A DNA stretch of 64,000 bases from JBDIAG01 sp963835085 (GCA_963835085.1 CAWIED010000001.1:434001-498000), one strand, 5' to 3'. Numbered from the stretch's first letter, positions 48,748 through 57,962 are shown. Notes: generated by a model from the sequence alone, not told the origin. Numbers and translations: made by a program.

Positions 48748-49232
48748 CCGCACGTACCCTCTTGGAGCATCCCGAGCCGATCTCCGTCGTGAAGCTCGCA
48801 GCCGGCTCAGACCTGCCGGTGTGGGCAGACGGGTTGCCCATCACCTCCGTCACGTGGACCAGCCGTGAGACGAGCGTCGTGTGCCCCAGCCGGTGCATTC
48901 CCGATGCCTTGCCGGGCACCATCGAGGGGCCGTTCACGGCCTTCGAGGTAGCCGGAGACCTGCCTCTGACGCTCACCGGAATCCTCTCGTCGCTCACCGA
49001 GCCACTTGCGCAGGCTCAGGTCAGCGCGTTCGCGATCTCCACGTACGCCACCGACTGGCTGCTGGTCAAGGCGCAGTCGACGCAGGCGGCCAAGGCGAGC
49101 TGGGCCCTGGCGGGGTTCGATGTGGTCGAGGCGACCATGCCCCGTGACATAGTTGGGCCAACGCTCGGCGCCGGCCACAACGCCGCGCCGCCCCAGCCGA
49201 ACAGCATTGCGGGAGAGGCAGATCCGACATGA
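48744..49232 (+). CDS. ACT-domain protein (COG3603/ACT_7, CASTOR-related) in the arginine operon
   Basis: 162 residues. The region from about 15 to 125 matches the COG3603 architecture: an N-terminal half with SVTWTSRETSVVCPSRCIP, then FTAFEVAGDLPLTLTGILSS and VSAFAISTYATDWLLVKA, the ACT_7 core. The last 35 residues are a Pro/Ala tail. ACT domains bind amino acids, and the eukaryotic arginine sensor CASTOR1 belongs to this ACT_7 lineage. It overlaps argC (GTGA) and argJ (ATGA) by 4 bp each, so it is made in step with arginine enzymes. A role as arginine or N-acetylglutamate-family ligand sensor is inference. The classical argCJBDFR clusters I know do not contain this gene. Confidence 0.85.
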   Translation: MTARTLLEHPEPISVVKLAAGSDLPVWADGLPITSVTWTSRETSVVCPSRCIPDALPGTIEGPFTAFEVAGDLPLTLTGILSSLTEPLAQAQVSAFAISTYATDWLLVKAQSTQAAKASWALAGFDVVEATMPRDIVGPTLGAGHNAAPPQPNSIAGEADPT

Positions 49233-50380
49233 GTGTCACCATCCCCCAGGGCTTCGTGGCCGCTGGCGTCACGGCCGGCCTGAAGGCCAGTGGCAAGCCC
49301 GACGTTGCCCTGGTGGTCAATACCGGGCCTCGCGACGTGGTGGCCGCGGTCTACACGTCCAACCGGTGCAAGGCCAACCCCGTGCTCTGGAGCGAGCAGG
49401 CCACCAAAGACGGCAAGGCCCGGGCTGTGGTGCTGAACTCCGGTGGTGCCAACTGCTACACCGGCCCCAGCGGTTTCGCCATCACCCATGCCACGGCCGA
49501 GTTGGTGGCCGAGTTGGTGGGTATCGGGGCGGGTGATGTGGTGGTCTGCTCCACGGGGCTCATCGGGGTGAACTTCAACCGCGACCGGCTGCTGGCCGGG
49601 GTTCGGGAAGCACACGGGAACCTCTCTGCCGCAGCCGGTCTCGACGCTGCCACGGCCATCATGACCACCGACACCGTGCCCAAGCAGGCGCTCGCGCGCG
49701 GCGCCGGCTGGTCGGTGGGCGGCATGGCCAAGGGGGCCGGCATGCTGGCACCGTCGCTGGCCACCATGCTGGTGGTGCTCACGACCGATGCCGAGGTCGA
49801 CGCCGTCAGTTGCGACGAAGCGCTGCGCGCGGCCACCCGAGTCACCTTCGACCGGCTCGACTCCGACGGCTGCCAGTCCACCAACGACACGGTCGTCCTC
49901 ATGGCCAGCGGGGCCAGCGGAGTCTCCGTCGGACTCGATGAGCTGACGGCGGCCGTCACCGCGGTCTGCGACGATCTGGCCCGGCAGTTGATGAGCGATG
50001 CCGAAGGCGCCGCCCACGACATCGTCATTGACGTGGTGGGCGCGGCGAGCGAGGACGACGCGGTCGAGGTAGGTCGTTCCATCGCCCGCAACAACCTCTT
50101 CAAGTGCGCCATCTTCGGCAACGACCCCAACTGGGGGCGGATTCTCGCCGCCGTCGGCACCACCGCCGCCAGCTTCGACCCGTTCGATCTCGATGTCAGC
50201 CTCAACGGAGTACAGGTCTGCCGGGCGTCGGTGCCGGCCGACGACCCCTCGACCATCGACCTGACCGGGCGCGAGGTCAACGTGCGAGTGGATCTCAAGA
50301 GCGGCTCCGCCTCGGCCACCATCCGCACCAACGACCTCACTCACGACTACGTCCACGAGAACAGCGCGTACTCCACATGA
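49229..50380 (+). CDS. argJ: Bifunctional ornithine acetyltransferase/N-acetylglutamate synthase
   Basis: 383-residue self-cleaving Ntn-type enzyme that transfers the acetyl group from N-acetylornithine to glutamate. The autoproteolysis site is Ala-Thr in KGAGMLAPSLATML, with nucleophile Thr179 starting the beta chain. GGANCYTGPSGF and SDGCQSTNDTV are further signatures, and FGNDPNWGRILAAVG lies in the beta chain. Presence of argJ means the acetyl cycle is recycled, so no argE is required. The ATG overlaps the ACT gene stop, with GGGAGAGG upstream. Its stop overlaps argB. Confidence 0.97.
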   Translation: MSVTIPQGFVAAGVTAGLKASGKPDVALVVNTGPRDVVAAVYTSNRCKANPVLWSEQATKDGKARAVVLNSGGANCYTGPSGFAITHATAELVAELVGIGAGDVVVCSTGLIGVNFNRDRLLAGVREAHGNLSAAAGLDAATAIMTTDTVPKQALARGAGWSVGGMAKGAGMLAPSLATMLVVLTTDAEVDAVSCDEALRAATRVTFDRLDSDGCQSTNDTVVLMASGASGVSVGLDELTAAVTAVCDDLARQLMSDAEGAAHDIVIDVVGAASEDDAVEVGRSIARNNLFKCAIFGNDPNWGRILAAVGTTAASFDPFDLDVSLNGVQVCRASVPADDPSTIDLTGREVNVRVDLKSGSASATIRTNDLTHDYVHENSAYST

Positions 50381-51354
50381 GCACAGAATCGATCAGCCGA
50401 GAAGCGGATTCAGCGAACGCAGTACCGGGGTCGGCGACCGGAACGTCGCCACGCTGGGGCACCACCCGTCCCATGCGCACCCTCGACCCGGCGCGCGACG
50501 CGCAGCGGGCGGCGGTCTTCACCGATGCGCTGCCGTGGCTCAAGGAGTTCCACGGCCGCACCGTGGTCATCAAGTACGGCGGCAACGCCATGACCGATGA
50601 GTCCCTCAAGCAGGCGTTCGCCGACGACATCGTGTTCCTGCGGCACTGCGGCATCCGGCCCGTGATCGTGCACGGCGGCGGCCCGCAGATCTCCGCCATG
50701 CTCGACCGACTCGGCATTCACTCCGAGTTCCGGGCAGGCCTACGGGTCACCACGGCTGAGGCGGTGGAAGTCGTCCGGATGGTGCTGGTGGGGCAGGTGC
50801 AGCGTGACCTCGTGGGACTCATCAACGCCCACGGGCCGCACGCGGTGGGCTTGTCGGGGGAGGACGCGGGGCTCTTCCGCGCGGAGATCACCCCGGCGAT
50901 CGTCGACGGCGAACCGGTCGACATCGGCCTCGTGGGCGACGTGGTCGAGGTGAACCCGCAGGCCATCCTCGATCTGGTGGCCGCCGGGCGGGTTCCGGTG
51001 GTCTCCACCGTCGCCACCAATGCCGAGGGCCAGCTGCTCAACGTCAACGCCGACACGGCCGCCGCGGCGCTGGCCGTCGCGTTGGAGGCCAGCAAACTCG
51101 TCGTCCTGACGGATGTGGAGGGGCTCTACAGTTCGTGGCCCGACAAGTCCTCCCTCGTGCAGAAGATCGGCTGCGATGAGCTGGAAAGCGTGATGCCACA
51201 GATCGATTCGGGGATGGCTCCCAAGATGGCGGCGTGTCTGCGGGCGGTGCGCGGTGGGGTAGACCGGGCGACCGTGGTCGACGGCCGGCTGCCGCACGCG
51301 CTGGTACTCGAGATGCTCACGACGGAAGGTACCGGGACGATGGTGGTGGCATGA
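50377..51354 (+). CDS. argB: Acetylglutamate kinase
   Basis: 325-residue amino-acid kinase that phosphorylates N-acetylglutamate, usually the arginine feedback point. VIKYGGNAMTD, VIVHGGGPQIS, LVGDVVEVNPQ and VLTDVEGLYSS are visible. The first 45 residues are an N-terminal extension; arginine-inhibited hexameric kinases carry an extra N-terminal helix, so feedback inhibition is likely but not proven. The ATG overlaps the argJ stop. The ACT protein two genes upstream raises the possibility of a second regulatory input. Confidence 0.97.
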   Translation: MSTESISREADSANAVPGSATGTSPRWGTTRPMRTLDPARDAQRAAVFTDALPWLKEFHGRTVVIKYGGNAMTDESLKQAFADDIVFLRHCGIRPVIVHGGGPQISAMLDRLGIHSEFRAGLRVTTAEAVEVVRMVLVGQVQRDLVGLINAHGPHAVGLSGEDAGLFRAEITPAIVDGEPVDIGLVGDVVEVNPQAILDLVAAGRVPVVSTVATNAEGQLLNVNADTAAAALAVALEASKLVVLTDVEGLYSSWPDKSSLVQKIGCDELESVMPQIDSGMAPKMAACLRAVRGGVDRATVVDGRLPHALVLEMLTTEGTGTMVVA

Positions 51355-52589
51355 GCGCGGTTGCCTCGCAAGAGATCTCCTCCCAGCTCCTCGAGCGCTA
51401 CAGCTCCTCGCTGATGAATACCTTCGGCCGGCCGCAGCGGGTGCTGGTACGTGGCGAGGGTGCCACGGTCTGGGACGCCGACGGCAATCGCTATCTCGAC
51501 CTGCTCGCCGGCATCGCCGTCAACTCGCTGGGGCATGCGCACCCCACCCTGGTGGGCGCCATCACGGCACAACTGTCCACCCTGGGGCACGTCTCGAACT
51601 TCTTCACCACCGGTCCGCAGATCGCGCTGGCCGAGCGGCTCATCGAGTTGCTCGGCGCTCCGGAGGCCACCCGGGTGTTCTTCGCCAACACCGGAACCGA
51701 GGCGATGGAGGCGGCCTTCAAGCTGGCACGGCGCACCGGTCGGCCACGCATCATCGCGGCCGAAGGCGCCTTCCACGGCCGCACCATGGGGGCTTTGGCA
51801 CTCACCCACAAGGCCGCCTACCGCGAGCCGTTCGAGCCGTTGCCGGGCGGCGTCTCGCACGTGCCCTTCGGCGACGTCGACGCGCTGGCCGCAGCGGTCG
51901 ACGAGAGCGTGGCCGCGGTGGTGCTCGAACCCATCCAGGGTGAGGCGGGTGTCGTGCCCGCGCCGGCCGGCTACCTCGCCGCGGCTCGCGAGATCACCGC
52001 TGCCGCAGGCGCACTGCTCGTCCTGGACGAGGTGCAGACCGGGATGGGCCGGGTCGGTGAGTGGTTCGCACACCAGTCGCCCGCGCTCGCCGGCCCCGAC
52101 CTGGTGCCCGACGTCGTCGCGCTTGCCAAGGGCCTAGGCGGAGGCATCCCGATCGGGGCGGTGCTCGGCGTGGGCCGGGCCGGCGAGCTCTTCGGGCCCG
52201 GCAACCACGGCACGACCTTCGGCGGAAACCCGTTGGCCTGCGCCGCAGCGTTGACGGTGATTCACGTCATCGAACGAGACGACTTGCTGGACAAGACAAC
52301 TCGCCTCGGCGAGCGCTGGCGCACCGACCTCGCCGGCGCTCACCCCCTGGTAAGCGGCACCCGCGGGCTCGGCCTGCATCTGGCCATCACGCTGGCCGAG
52401 CCACTCGCCCCCGCGCTGGCGGCCGCTGCGCTGGAGCAGGGCTTCATCATCAACGCCCCCACCGCTGACGTTCTTCGGCTGGCCCCGCCGCTCATCCTCA
52501 CCGATGAGCAAGCCGACTCGTTCACCGAGGCGCTGCCCCGGCTGTGCGATCAGGTGCTCGCCGACCATTCGAAGGCCAAGGAGGCCTGA
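51351..52589 (+). CDS. argD: Acetylornithine aminotransferase
   Basis: 412-residue class III PLP aminotransferase converting N-acetylglutamate semialdehyde to N-acetylornithine. DGNRYLDLLAGIAVNSLGH, FFANTGTEAMEAAFK, EGAFHGRTMGALALT, LVLDEVQTGMGR and the PLP-lysine motif ALAKGLGGGIPIGA are present. The ATG overlaps the argB stop by 4 bp. The spacing to argF is only 2 bp. Length and motifs are normal. Confidence 0.97.
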   Translation: MSAVASQEISSQLLERYSSSLMNTFGRPQRVLVRGEGATVWDADGNRYLDLLAGIAVNSLGHAHPTLVGAITAQLSTLGHVSNFFTTGPQIALAERLIELLGAPEATRVFFANTGTEAMEAAFKLARRTGRPRIIAAEGAFHGRTMGALALTHKAAYREPFEPLPGGVSHVPFGDVDALAAAVDESVAAVVLEPIQGEAGVVPAPAGYLAAAREITAAAGALLVLDEVQTGMGRVGEWFAHQSPALAGPDLVPDVVALAKGLGGGIPIGAVLGVGRAGELFGPGNHGTTFGGNPLACAAALTVIHVIERDDLLDKTTRLGERWRTDLAGAHPLVSGTRGLGLHLAITLAEPLAPALAAAALEQGFIINAPTADVLRLAPPLILTDEQADSFTEALPRLCDQVLADHSKAKEA

Positions 52590-52591
52590 TC

Positions 52592-53539
52592 ATGCGGCAT
52601 TTCCTTCGTGACGACGATCTGAGCCCGGCCGAACAGGGCGAGGTGCTGGCGTTGGCGGCCACCCTCAAGGCCGACCGTTACGGCACCCGGCCGCTGGAGG
52701 GCCCGCGGGCGGTGGCGGTAATTTTCGACAAGCACTCCACCCGGACCCGGGTCTCGTTCTCGGTGGGCATCAGCGAGTTGGGCGGCTTCCCGCTCGTGCT
52801 CGACTCGGCCACCAGCCAACTGGGTCGCGGCGAGCCGGTGGCTGACACCGCTCGGGTGCTCGGCCGGCAGGTCGCTGCGGTGGTGTGGCGCACCTTCGCT
52901 CAGCAGGACCTGCACGACATGGCGACCCATGCCGGGGTGCCGGTGGTCAACGCCCTGACCGACGAGTTCCACCCGTGCCAGATCCTGGCCGACCTGCAGA
53001 CGATCGCCGAGCACAAAGGCCGCGGCGACGCCCGCGTGATTAGCGGGCTCACGCTGGCGTACCTGGGCGATGGGGCCAACAACATGGCCCATTCCTACCT
53101 GCTCGGCGGCGCGACGGCCGGCTTGCACGTGCGCATCGGCACCCCCGGCTCGCATCTGCCCGACCCTGCGGTGGTGGCCAAGGCCGAGCGCATCGCCGAC
53201 GAGACGGGTGGGTCGGTGCTCGTCACCACCGATCCCGTGGCCGCTGCGGTCGGCGCCGACGTGCTGGCCACCGACACCTGGGCGTCGATGGGCCAGAACG
53301 ACAAGGAGGCCCGCACCGGCGCGGACTCCCCGTTTGCGCCATACTCCGTTGACGCGCGGTGTATGGCCCTCGCCAGTGCCGATGCCATCGTGCTGCACTG
53401 CCTGCCGGCCTACCGGGGGCTGGAGATCGCGGCGGAGGTGATCGACGGCCCGCAGTCTGTGGTGTGGGACGAGTCGGAGAACCGGCTCCATGCGCAGAAG
53501 GCCCTGCTCGTGTGGTTGCTGGAGCGAGCACGACCGTGA
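52592..53539 (+). CDS. argF: Ornithine carbamoyltransferase
   Basis: 315-residue enzyme joining carbamoyl phosphate to ornithine to give citrulline. The carbamoyl-phosphate loop STRTRVSF is at about residues 50-57. HPCQILADLQTI holds the second carbamoyl-phosphate contact, and HCLPAYRG is the ornithine-side cysteine motif of OTCases. The ATG follows AAGGAGGCC. Its stop overlaps the argR start by 4 bp (GTGA), so the repressor is translationally coupled to the enzyme. Confidence 0.97.
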   Translation: MRHFLRDDDLSPAEQGEVLALAATLKADRYGTRPLEGPRAVAVIFDKHSTRTRVSFSVGISELGGFPLVLDSATSQLGRGEPVADTARVLGRQVAAVVWRTFAQQDLHDMATHAGVPVVNALTDEFHPCQILADLQTIAEHKGRGDARVISGLTLAYLGDGANNMAHSYLLGGATAGLHVRIGTPGSHLPDPAVVAKAERIADETGGSVLVTTDPVAAAVGADVLATDTWASMGQNDKEARTGADSPFAPYSVDARCMALASADAIVLHCLPAYRGLEIAAEVIDGPQSVVWDESENRLHAQKALLVWLLERARP

Positions 53540-54063
53540 GTGACGCGGCCTACTGTCCCCCTACCCGGGTCATCCCTGCCACGAAGACAGCGCGGCATGC
53601 CCTTATCCGTGACCTGTTGGCGCACAACGTCATCCGCTCCCAGCCGGAGCTGGCTGAGCTGCTGGTCGGCGAAGGGGTGGCCGTCACGCAGGCCACGTTG
53701 TCGAGGGATCTGGTAGAGGTGGGCGCGGCCAAGGTGCGGCTGCCGGGCCGGGGGCTCGTGTACGCGATCCTCGCCGATCCCGACGGCGCGACGGCGACTG
53801 GGCCGGGCGAGTTGCTCGACTCCCGGCTCGGACGGCTGTGCCAGGAACTCCTGGTCACCGCCGAGGCGTCCGCCAATCTCGTGGTGCTGCGCACCCCGCC
53901 GGGTGCCGCCCAGTTTCTGGCCTCGGCCATCGACCACTCCGCGCTGCCGGCCGTCCTGGGCACGATCGCCGGCGACGACACCGTCCTGGTCGTGGCTCGC
54001 GACCCGGCGGGCGGCGCTAGCCTGGCGAGCCGGTTGGCCCGGTTGGCTGCCGGTCGCAAATGA
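53536..54063 (+). CDS. argR: Arginine repressor ArgR
   Basis: 175-residue hexameric repressor. The N-terminal winged helix (about 18-85) contains SQPELAELL and VTQATLSRDLVEVGAAKV. The C-terminal arginine-binding and oligomerisation domain (about 100-172) has the GTIAGDDTVLVVARD motif whose aspartates contact arginine. It is expected to bind the palindrome ahead of argC and so repress the whole operon, including itself. The GTG overlaps the argF stop. No argG lies between argR and argH, unlike in M. tuberculosis. Confidence 0.96.
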   Translation: MSDAAYCPPTRVIPATKTARHALIRDLLAHNVIRSQPELAELLVGEGVAVTQATLSRDLVEVGAAKVRLPGRGLVYAILADPDGATATGPGELLDSRLGRLCQELLVTAEASANLVVLRTPPGAAQFLASAIDHSALPAVLGTIAGDDTVLVVARDPAGGASLASRLARLAAGRK

Positions 54064-54173
54064 GCGGACGGCAAAGCACTGAGGTGTTCGACGCTGAGCT
54101 GGTCGAGTAGGTGGGCACACGCCCTGAACATGAGCCTGAATATGAGCACTGAACTGTGAGCGAAGGGAGCCCC

Positions 54174-55589
54174 ATGTCGGGCGATGGCCGAGTAAGCCTG
54201 TGGGGAGGTCGCTTTGCCGGCGGCCCGGCGGATGCGTTGGCAGAGCTGAGCCGTAGCACGCACTTCGACTGGCGCCTGGCCCGGCACGACCTGGCCGGCT
54301 CGCGCGCGCACTCTCGAGTTCTGCACGCTGCCGGGCTGCTCGACGACGCCGAGCTGGACGGCATGCTGGCCGCCCTCGACGCTCTCGAAAAGGACGTTGT
54401 AGCAGGTGCTTTCACCCCCGATCCGGCAGACGAAGACGTCCACACCGCCCTTGAGCGGGGGTTGATCGAACGCGCCGGAGCAGAGCTCGGCGGCAAGCTG
54501 CGGGCGGGACGCTCTCGCAACGACCAGATCGCCACGCTGATCCGGATGTACCTGCGCGAGGAAGCCCGGGTGGTGGGCGGGCTCGTGCTCGATGTGGTCG
54601 ACGCCCTGAGCGAGCAGGCCGCTGACCATCCCGCTGCGCCGATGCCCGGTCGCACTCACCTGCAGCACGCCCAGCCTGTGCTGCTGTCCCATCACCTGCT
54701 GGCGCATGTATGGCCGCTGCTGCGCGACGTTGAACGACTGCGCGACTGGGACTCCCGGGCCGGGCTCTCGCCCTACGGCTCCGGAGCGTTGGCTGGTTCG
54801 TCGTTAGGGCTCGACCCGGCGGCGGTGGCCGCCGAGCTCGGTTTCACCGGCCCGGTGCGCAACTCGATCGACGGCACCGCCTCGCGCGACGTCGTGGCCG
54901 AGCTGAGCTTCGTGCTGGCGATGATCGGCGTCGATATCTCCCGGCTGAGCGAGGAGGTGGTGATCTGGGCCACGAAGGAGTTCTCGTTCGTGACGCTCGA
55001 TGACGCCTACTCCACCGGATCGTCGATCATGCCGCAGAAGAAGAATCCCGACGTGGCCGAGCTGGCGCGTGGCAAGGCCGGCCGCCTGATCGGTGATCTC
55101 GCCGGTTTGCTCGCCACTCTCAAGGGCCTGCCCCTGGCGTACAACCGCGACCTGCAGGAAGACAAGGAGCCGATCTTCGACGCGATCGACACCCTCACCG
55201 TGCTGCTGCCGGCGGTCTCGGGCATGGTGGCGACTCTCACCTTCCACGAGCAGAGATTGGCCGAGCTGGCGCCGCAAGGCTTTGCCCTGGCGACCGACAT
55301 CGCGGAGTGGCTGGTTCGGCAGGGCGTGCCGTTCCGGGTGGCGCACGAAGTCGCTGGAGAGTGCGTGCGAGTCTGCGAGGAGCGCGGCATCGAGCTGTGG
55401 GATCTGAGCGACGCCGACCTGGCGGCCGTCCACCCGAGTCTGTCGCCCGAGGTGCGTTCGGTGCTGTCCGTCGAAGGATCGCTGGCCAGTCGCGACGCGA
55501 TCGGCGGGACCGCCCCGGTGCGGGTGGTCGAGCAGTTGAGCCAGGCCCGGGCCGAAGCGCAGCGAGCCCGGGAGTGGGCCTCGTCCTGA
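54174..55589 (+). CDS. argH: Argininosuccinate lyase
   Basis: 471-residue homotetramer of the fumarase/aspartase superfamily that splits argininosuccinate into arginine and fumarate. LWGGRFAGGPADAL opens the protein; EDVHTALE, KLRAGRSRNDQIAT and GRTHLQHAQPV follow. The superfamily signature GSSIMPQKKNPD, with catalytic serine near 283-284, is intact. ATG 54174 is chosen because GAAGGGAG lies 5 nt upstream; GTG 54156 is an in-frame alternative. A 110-bp gap separates it from argR, so it may be transcribed with the operon or separately. argG must be elsewhere. Confidence 0.97.
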   Translation: MSGDGRVSLWGGRFAGGPADALAELSRSTHFDWRLARHDLAGSRAHSRVLHAAGLLDDAELDGMLAALDALEKDVVAGAFTPDPADEDVHTALERGLIERAGAELGGKLRAGRSRNDQIATLIRMYLREEARVVGGLVLDVVDALSEQAADHPAAPMPGRTHLQHAQPVLLSHHLLAHVWPLLRDVERLRDWDSRAGLSPYGSGALAGSSLGLDPAAVAAELGFTGPVRNSIDGTASRDVVAELSFVLAMIGVDISRLSEEVVIWATKEFSFVTLDDAYSTGSSIMPQKKNPDVAELARGKAGRLIGDLAGLLATLKGLPLAYNRDLQEDKEPIFDAIDTLTVLLPAVSGMVATLTFHEQRLAELAPQGFALATDIAEWLVRQGVPFRVAHEVAGECVRVCEERGIELWDLSDADLAAVHPSLSPEVRSVLSVEGSLASRDAIGGTAPVRVVEQLSQARAEAQRAREWASS

Positions 55590-55635
55590 GTCATCCGGTC
55601 AACCATCCACGACGCAGCCTCAGCTGAGCCGGCCA

Positions 55636-56466
55636 GTGACCAGCCATTCAGCGCCGAGCGATCCGATGCCCAGCGACCCGACACAATCGACTGCTGGGTG
55701 GCCTTTCGGATCGCAATCCGGCGTAGGGCATTCCGGTACTGAACCCGCTGGCGTCGGACAACTCCACCCTCGACAACTCCAGGCTGGACAACTCCAGGCT
55801 GGACAACTCCCGGTTGGACAACCCGGTGCAGGACCGTCCGGTGCTGCGCTACAGGCGCTGCTTGAGCGCCCGGTGCTCCAGGTGGCCCCTCGGCTGCTGG
55901 GAGCCGTGTTGCGGCACGAGACGCCGGCGGGTGCCATCGCCGTCCGGCTCACGGAGGTGGAGGCCTACGCGGGCCCGGCCGATCCCGGCTCGCACGCCTT
56001 TCGCGGCCGGACGCCGCGCACCGAGGTGATGTTCGGGCCGCCCGGGCACCTGTACGTGTACTTCTCGTACGGCATGCACTGGTGCGCCAACGTGGTGACC
56101 GGTCCGAACGGTCAGGCCTCGGCGGTATTGCTGAGGGCGGGTGAGGTGATCACCGGCCTCGACCTCGCCCGCGCTTACAGACCCACGGCTCGCACGGACC
56201 GTGAGCTGGCGCAGGGACCCGCGCGGTTGACCGCAGCCCTGGCCATCACGGGCAGCGACAATGGCGCCGACCTCGCGCACGGCATCCTCACTCTCCATCC
56301 GCGTGCGCGCAGTCTCCCGCTGGCACGGTTGCGCAGCGGTCCGCGAGTGGGCGTCTCCGGGCCGGGAGGCGACCCGGCGGTGTACCCCTGGCGGTTCTGG
56401 ATCGACGGTGATCCGACGGTCTCGCGCTACCGGCCGGCTGTCCCACGCCGTCGAACCGGCGGCTGA
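55636..56466 (+). CDS. 3-methyladenine DNA glycosylase (AAG/MPG family)
   Basis: 276 residues from GTG 55636. The AAG fold occupies about residues 70-270: VAPRLLGAVL, the catalytic glutamate in RLTEVEAYAG, DPGSHAFRGRTPRTEVMFG and LYVYFSYGMHWCANVVTG. It excises alkylated purines in base-excision repair. The first 65 residues are not part of the family; they are hydrophilic and contain a repeated (A/V)GQLQ unit encoded by a 15-bp minisatellite, so the true start could be internal. It sits between argH and tyrS without overlaps. Confidence 0.9.
   Translation: MTSHSAPSDPMPSDPTQSTAGWPFGSQSGVGHSGTEPAGVGQLHPRQLQAGQLQAGQLPVGQPGAGPSGAALQALLERPVLQVAPRLLGAVLRHETPAGAIAVRLTEVEAYAGPADPGSHAFRGRTPRTEVMFGPPGHLYVYFSYGMHWCANVVTGPNGQASAVLLRAGEVITGLDLARAYRPTARTDRELAQGPARLTAALAITGSDNGADLAHGILTLHPRARSLPLARLRSGPRVGVSGPGGDPAVYPWRFWIDGDPTVSRYRPAVPRRRTGG
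55756..55830 (+). repeat. 15-bp minisatellite (5 units) in the 5' part of the glycosylase gene
   Basis: Five 15-bp units of the form SGACAACTCCMSSYT run head to tail. In the gene frame they encode GQLHP-RQLQA-GQLQA-GQLPV-GQP. The period preserves the frame. This is the same unit length as the divIVA array, but the sequence is unrelated. Confidence 0.85.
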
Positions 56467-56669
56467 GGGCGATTCGTCCTCACTTACGCGGCACCCGACC
56501 GCCTGGACGTCTGGTGGACCTGCCGAACAGGCTGGCTCGGTGCTTCGCGGGGGGTTCGATGTGGCGGTCAGGGCCTCGGGTTTGGCAGGCTCTGCCAGGG
56601 TGGCGGCAGGACACAGCACACGCTGCTGCCGAGACCATCGACACTGAGGCGACGAACGAAGGGTGTGCA

Positions 56670-57962
56670 GTGACTAACGTCCTGGATGAGCTGAGCTGGC
56701 GGGGACTGATCTCCCAGACCACCGACGAGGCGGCGCTGCGTGCGGCGCTCGAGAAGGGGCTCACCCTCTACTGCGGCTTCGACCCCACTGCGCCCTCACT
56801 GCATTTCGGCAATCTCGTGCAACTGGTGGTCATGCGACACCTGCAGCGGGCGGGGATGAAGGTCATCTGCCTGGTGGGTGGCTCCACCGGCCTCATCGGC
56901 GACCCGCGACCCAGCGCTGAGCGGGTGCTCAAGACTAAGGAGCAGACGGCCGACTGGGTGGCGCAGATCAGCGAGCAGGTCAAGCCCTTCCTCCAGACGG
57001 ACGGCGACAACCCAGCGCTCCTGGTCAACAACCTCGACTGGACGGCACCGCTGTCAGCCCTCGACTTCCTGCGCGACGTGGGCAAGCACTTCCGGGTCAA
57101 CCAGATGATCAAGAAGGACGCAGTGGCCGCGCGCCTGAACAGCGACGAGGGCATCTCCTACACGGAGTTCAGCTATCAACTGCTGCAAGGGCTCGACTAC
57201 CTGCAGCTCTACCGCGACCACGGTTGCACGCTGCAGACCGGCGGCCAGGATCAGTGGGGCAACCTCGTGGCCGGCGTCGATCTGATTCGCAAGGTGGAGG
57301 GAGCCGCGGTGCATCTGCTCACCACGCCCTTGATCACCGACTCCGCGGGCAACAAGTTCGGCAAGTCCGAAGGCAACGCTGTGTGGTTGAACGCCGAGCT
57401 CACGAGCCCTTACGCCTTCTACCAGTACTGGCTCAACGTCGAGGACGCGTCGGTGGTGATGCTGCTCAAGGTGTTCACCGATCGCACCCAGGCGGAGATC
57501 GCTGAACTCGCCGAGGAGGTGGCCACCCGTCCGGCGGCCAGGCGCGCCCAACGCACCCTCGCCCACGACGTGACGGCTCTGGTGCACGGCGAGGAGGCGG
57601 TCGAGGCGGTAGAACGGGCAAGTCAGGCGTTGTTCGGTAGAGCGGAGCTGCGAGACCTGCCGGAAGAGGTCCTGGCGCAGGCGCTGACCGAGCTCGACCC
57701 GGTGCCCGTTACCGGGGAGGGCATGGGTGTGCTGGATCTCCTGGTGGCGACCGGCCTCGCGGCGAGCAAGGGTGCAGCCCGACGCACGATCGGCGAGGGA
57801 GCGGCCTACGTGAACAACGTGCCGGTCTCAGACCCCGATGCGAGGCTCTCTACCGACGATCTCCTGCACGGGCGCTGGATCGTCACCCGGCGTGGACGCC
57901 GCACGATCGGCGCGGGCGTGGTCCGCATCGATGCTGAATCCTCTTCTCCTGCAACGAATTAG
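56670..57962 (+). CDS. tyrS: Tyrosyl-tRNA synthetase
   Basis: 430-residue class I synthetase. The first signature, LHFGN with His45, and the second, KFGKS starting at Lys229, are intact. Tyrosine-binding blocks YCGFDPTAPS and the QGLDYLQLYRDHGC/GGQDQWGN region are present. A C-terminal S4 domain (about 360-425) binds tRNA. GTG 56670 is chosen because GAAGGG precedes it and the length matches the family; an earlier in-frame start would add 52 unrelated residues. No T-box leader was seen. The rrn operon follows, with its promoter starting 20 bp after the stop. Confidence 0.97.
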   Translation: MTNVLDELSWRGLISQTTDEAALRAALEKGLTLYCGFDPTAPSLHFGNLVQLVVMRHLQRAGMKVICLVGGSTGLIGDPRPSAERVLKTKEQTADWVAQISEQVKPFLQTDGDNPALLVNNLDWTAPLSALDFLRDVGKHFRVNQMIKKDAVAARLNSDEGISYTEFSYQLLQGLDYLQLYRDHGCTLQTGGQDQWGNLVAGVDLIRKVEGAAVHLLTTPLITDSAGNKFGKSEGNAVWLNAELTSPYAFYQYWLNVEDASVVMLLKVFTDRTQAEIAELAEEVATRPAARRAQRTLAHDVTALVHGEEAVEAVERASQALFGRAELRDLPEEVLAQALTELDPVPVTGEGMGVLDLLVATGLAASKGAARRTIGEGAAYVNNVPVSDPDARLSTDDLLHGRWIVTRRGRRTIGAGVVRIDAESSSPATN

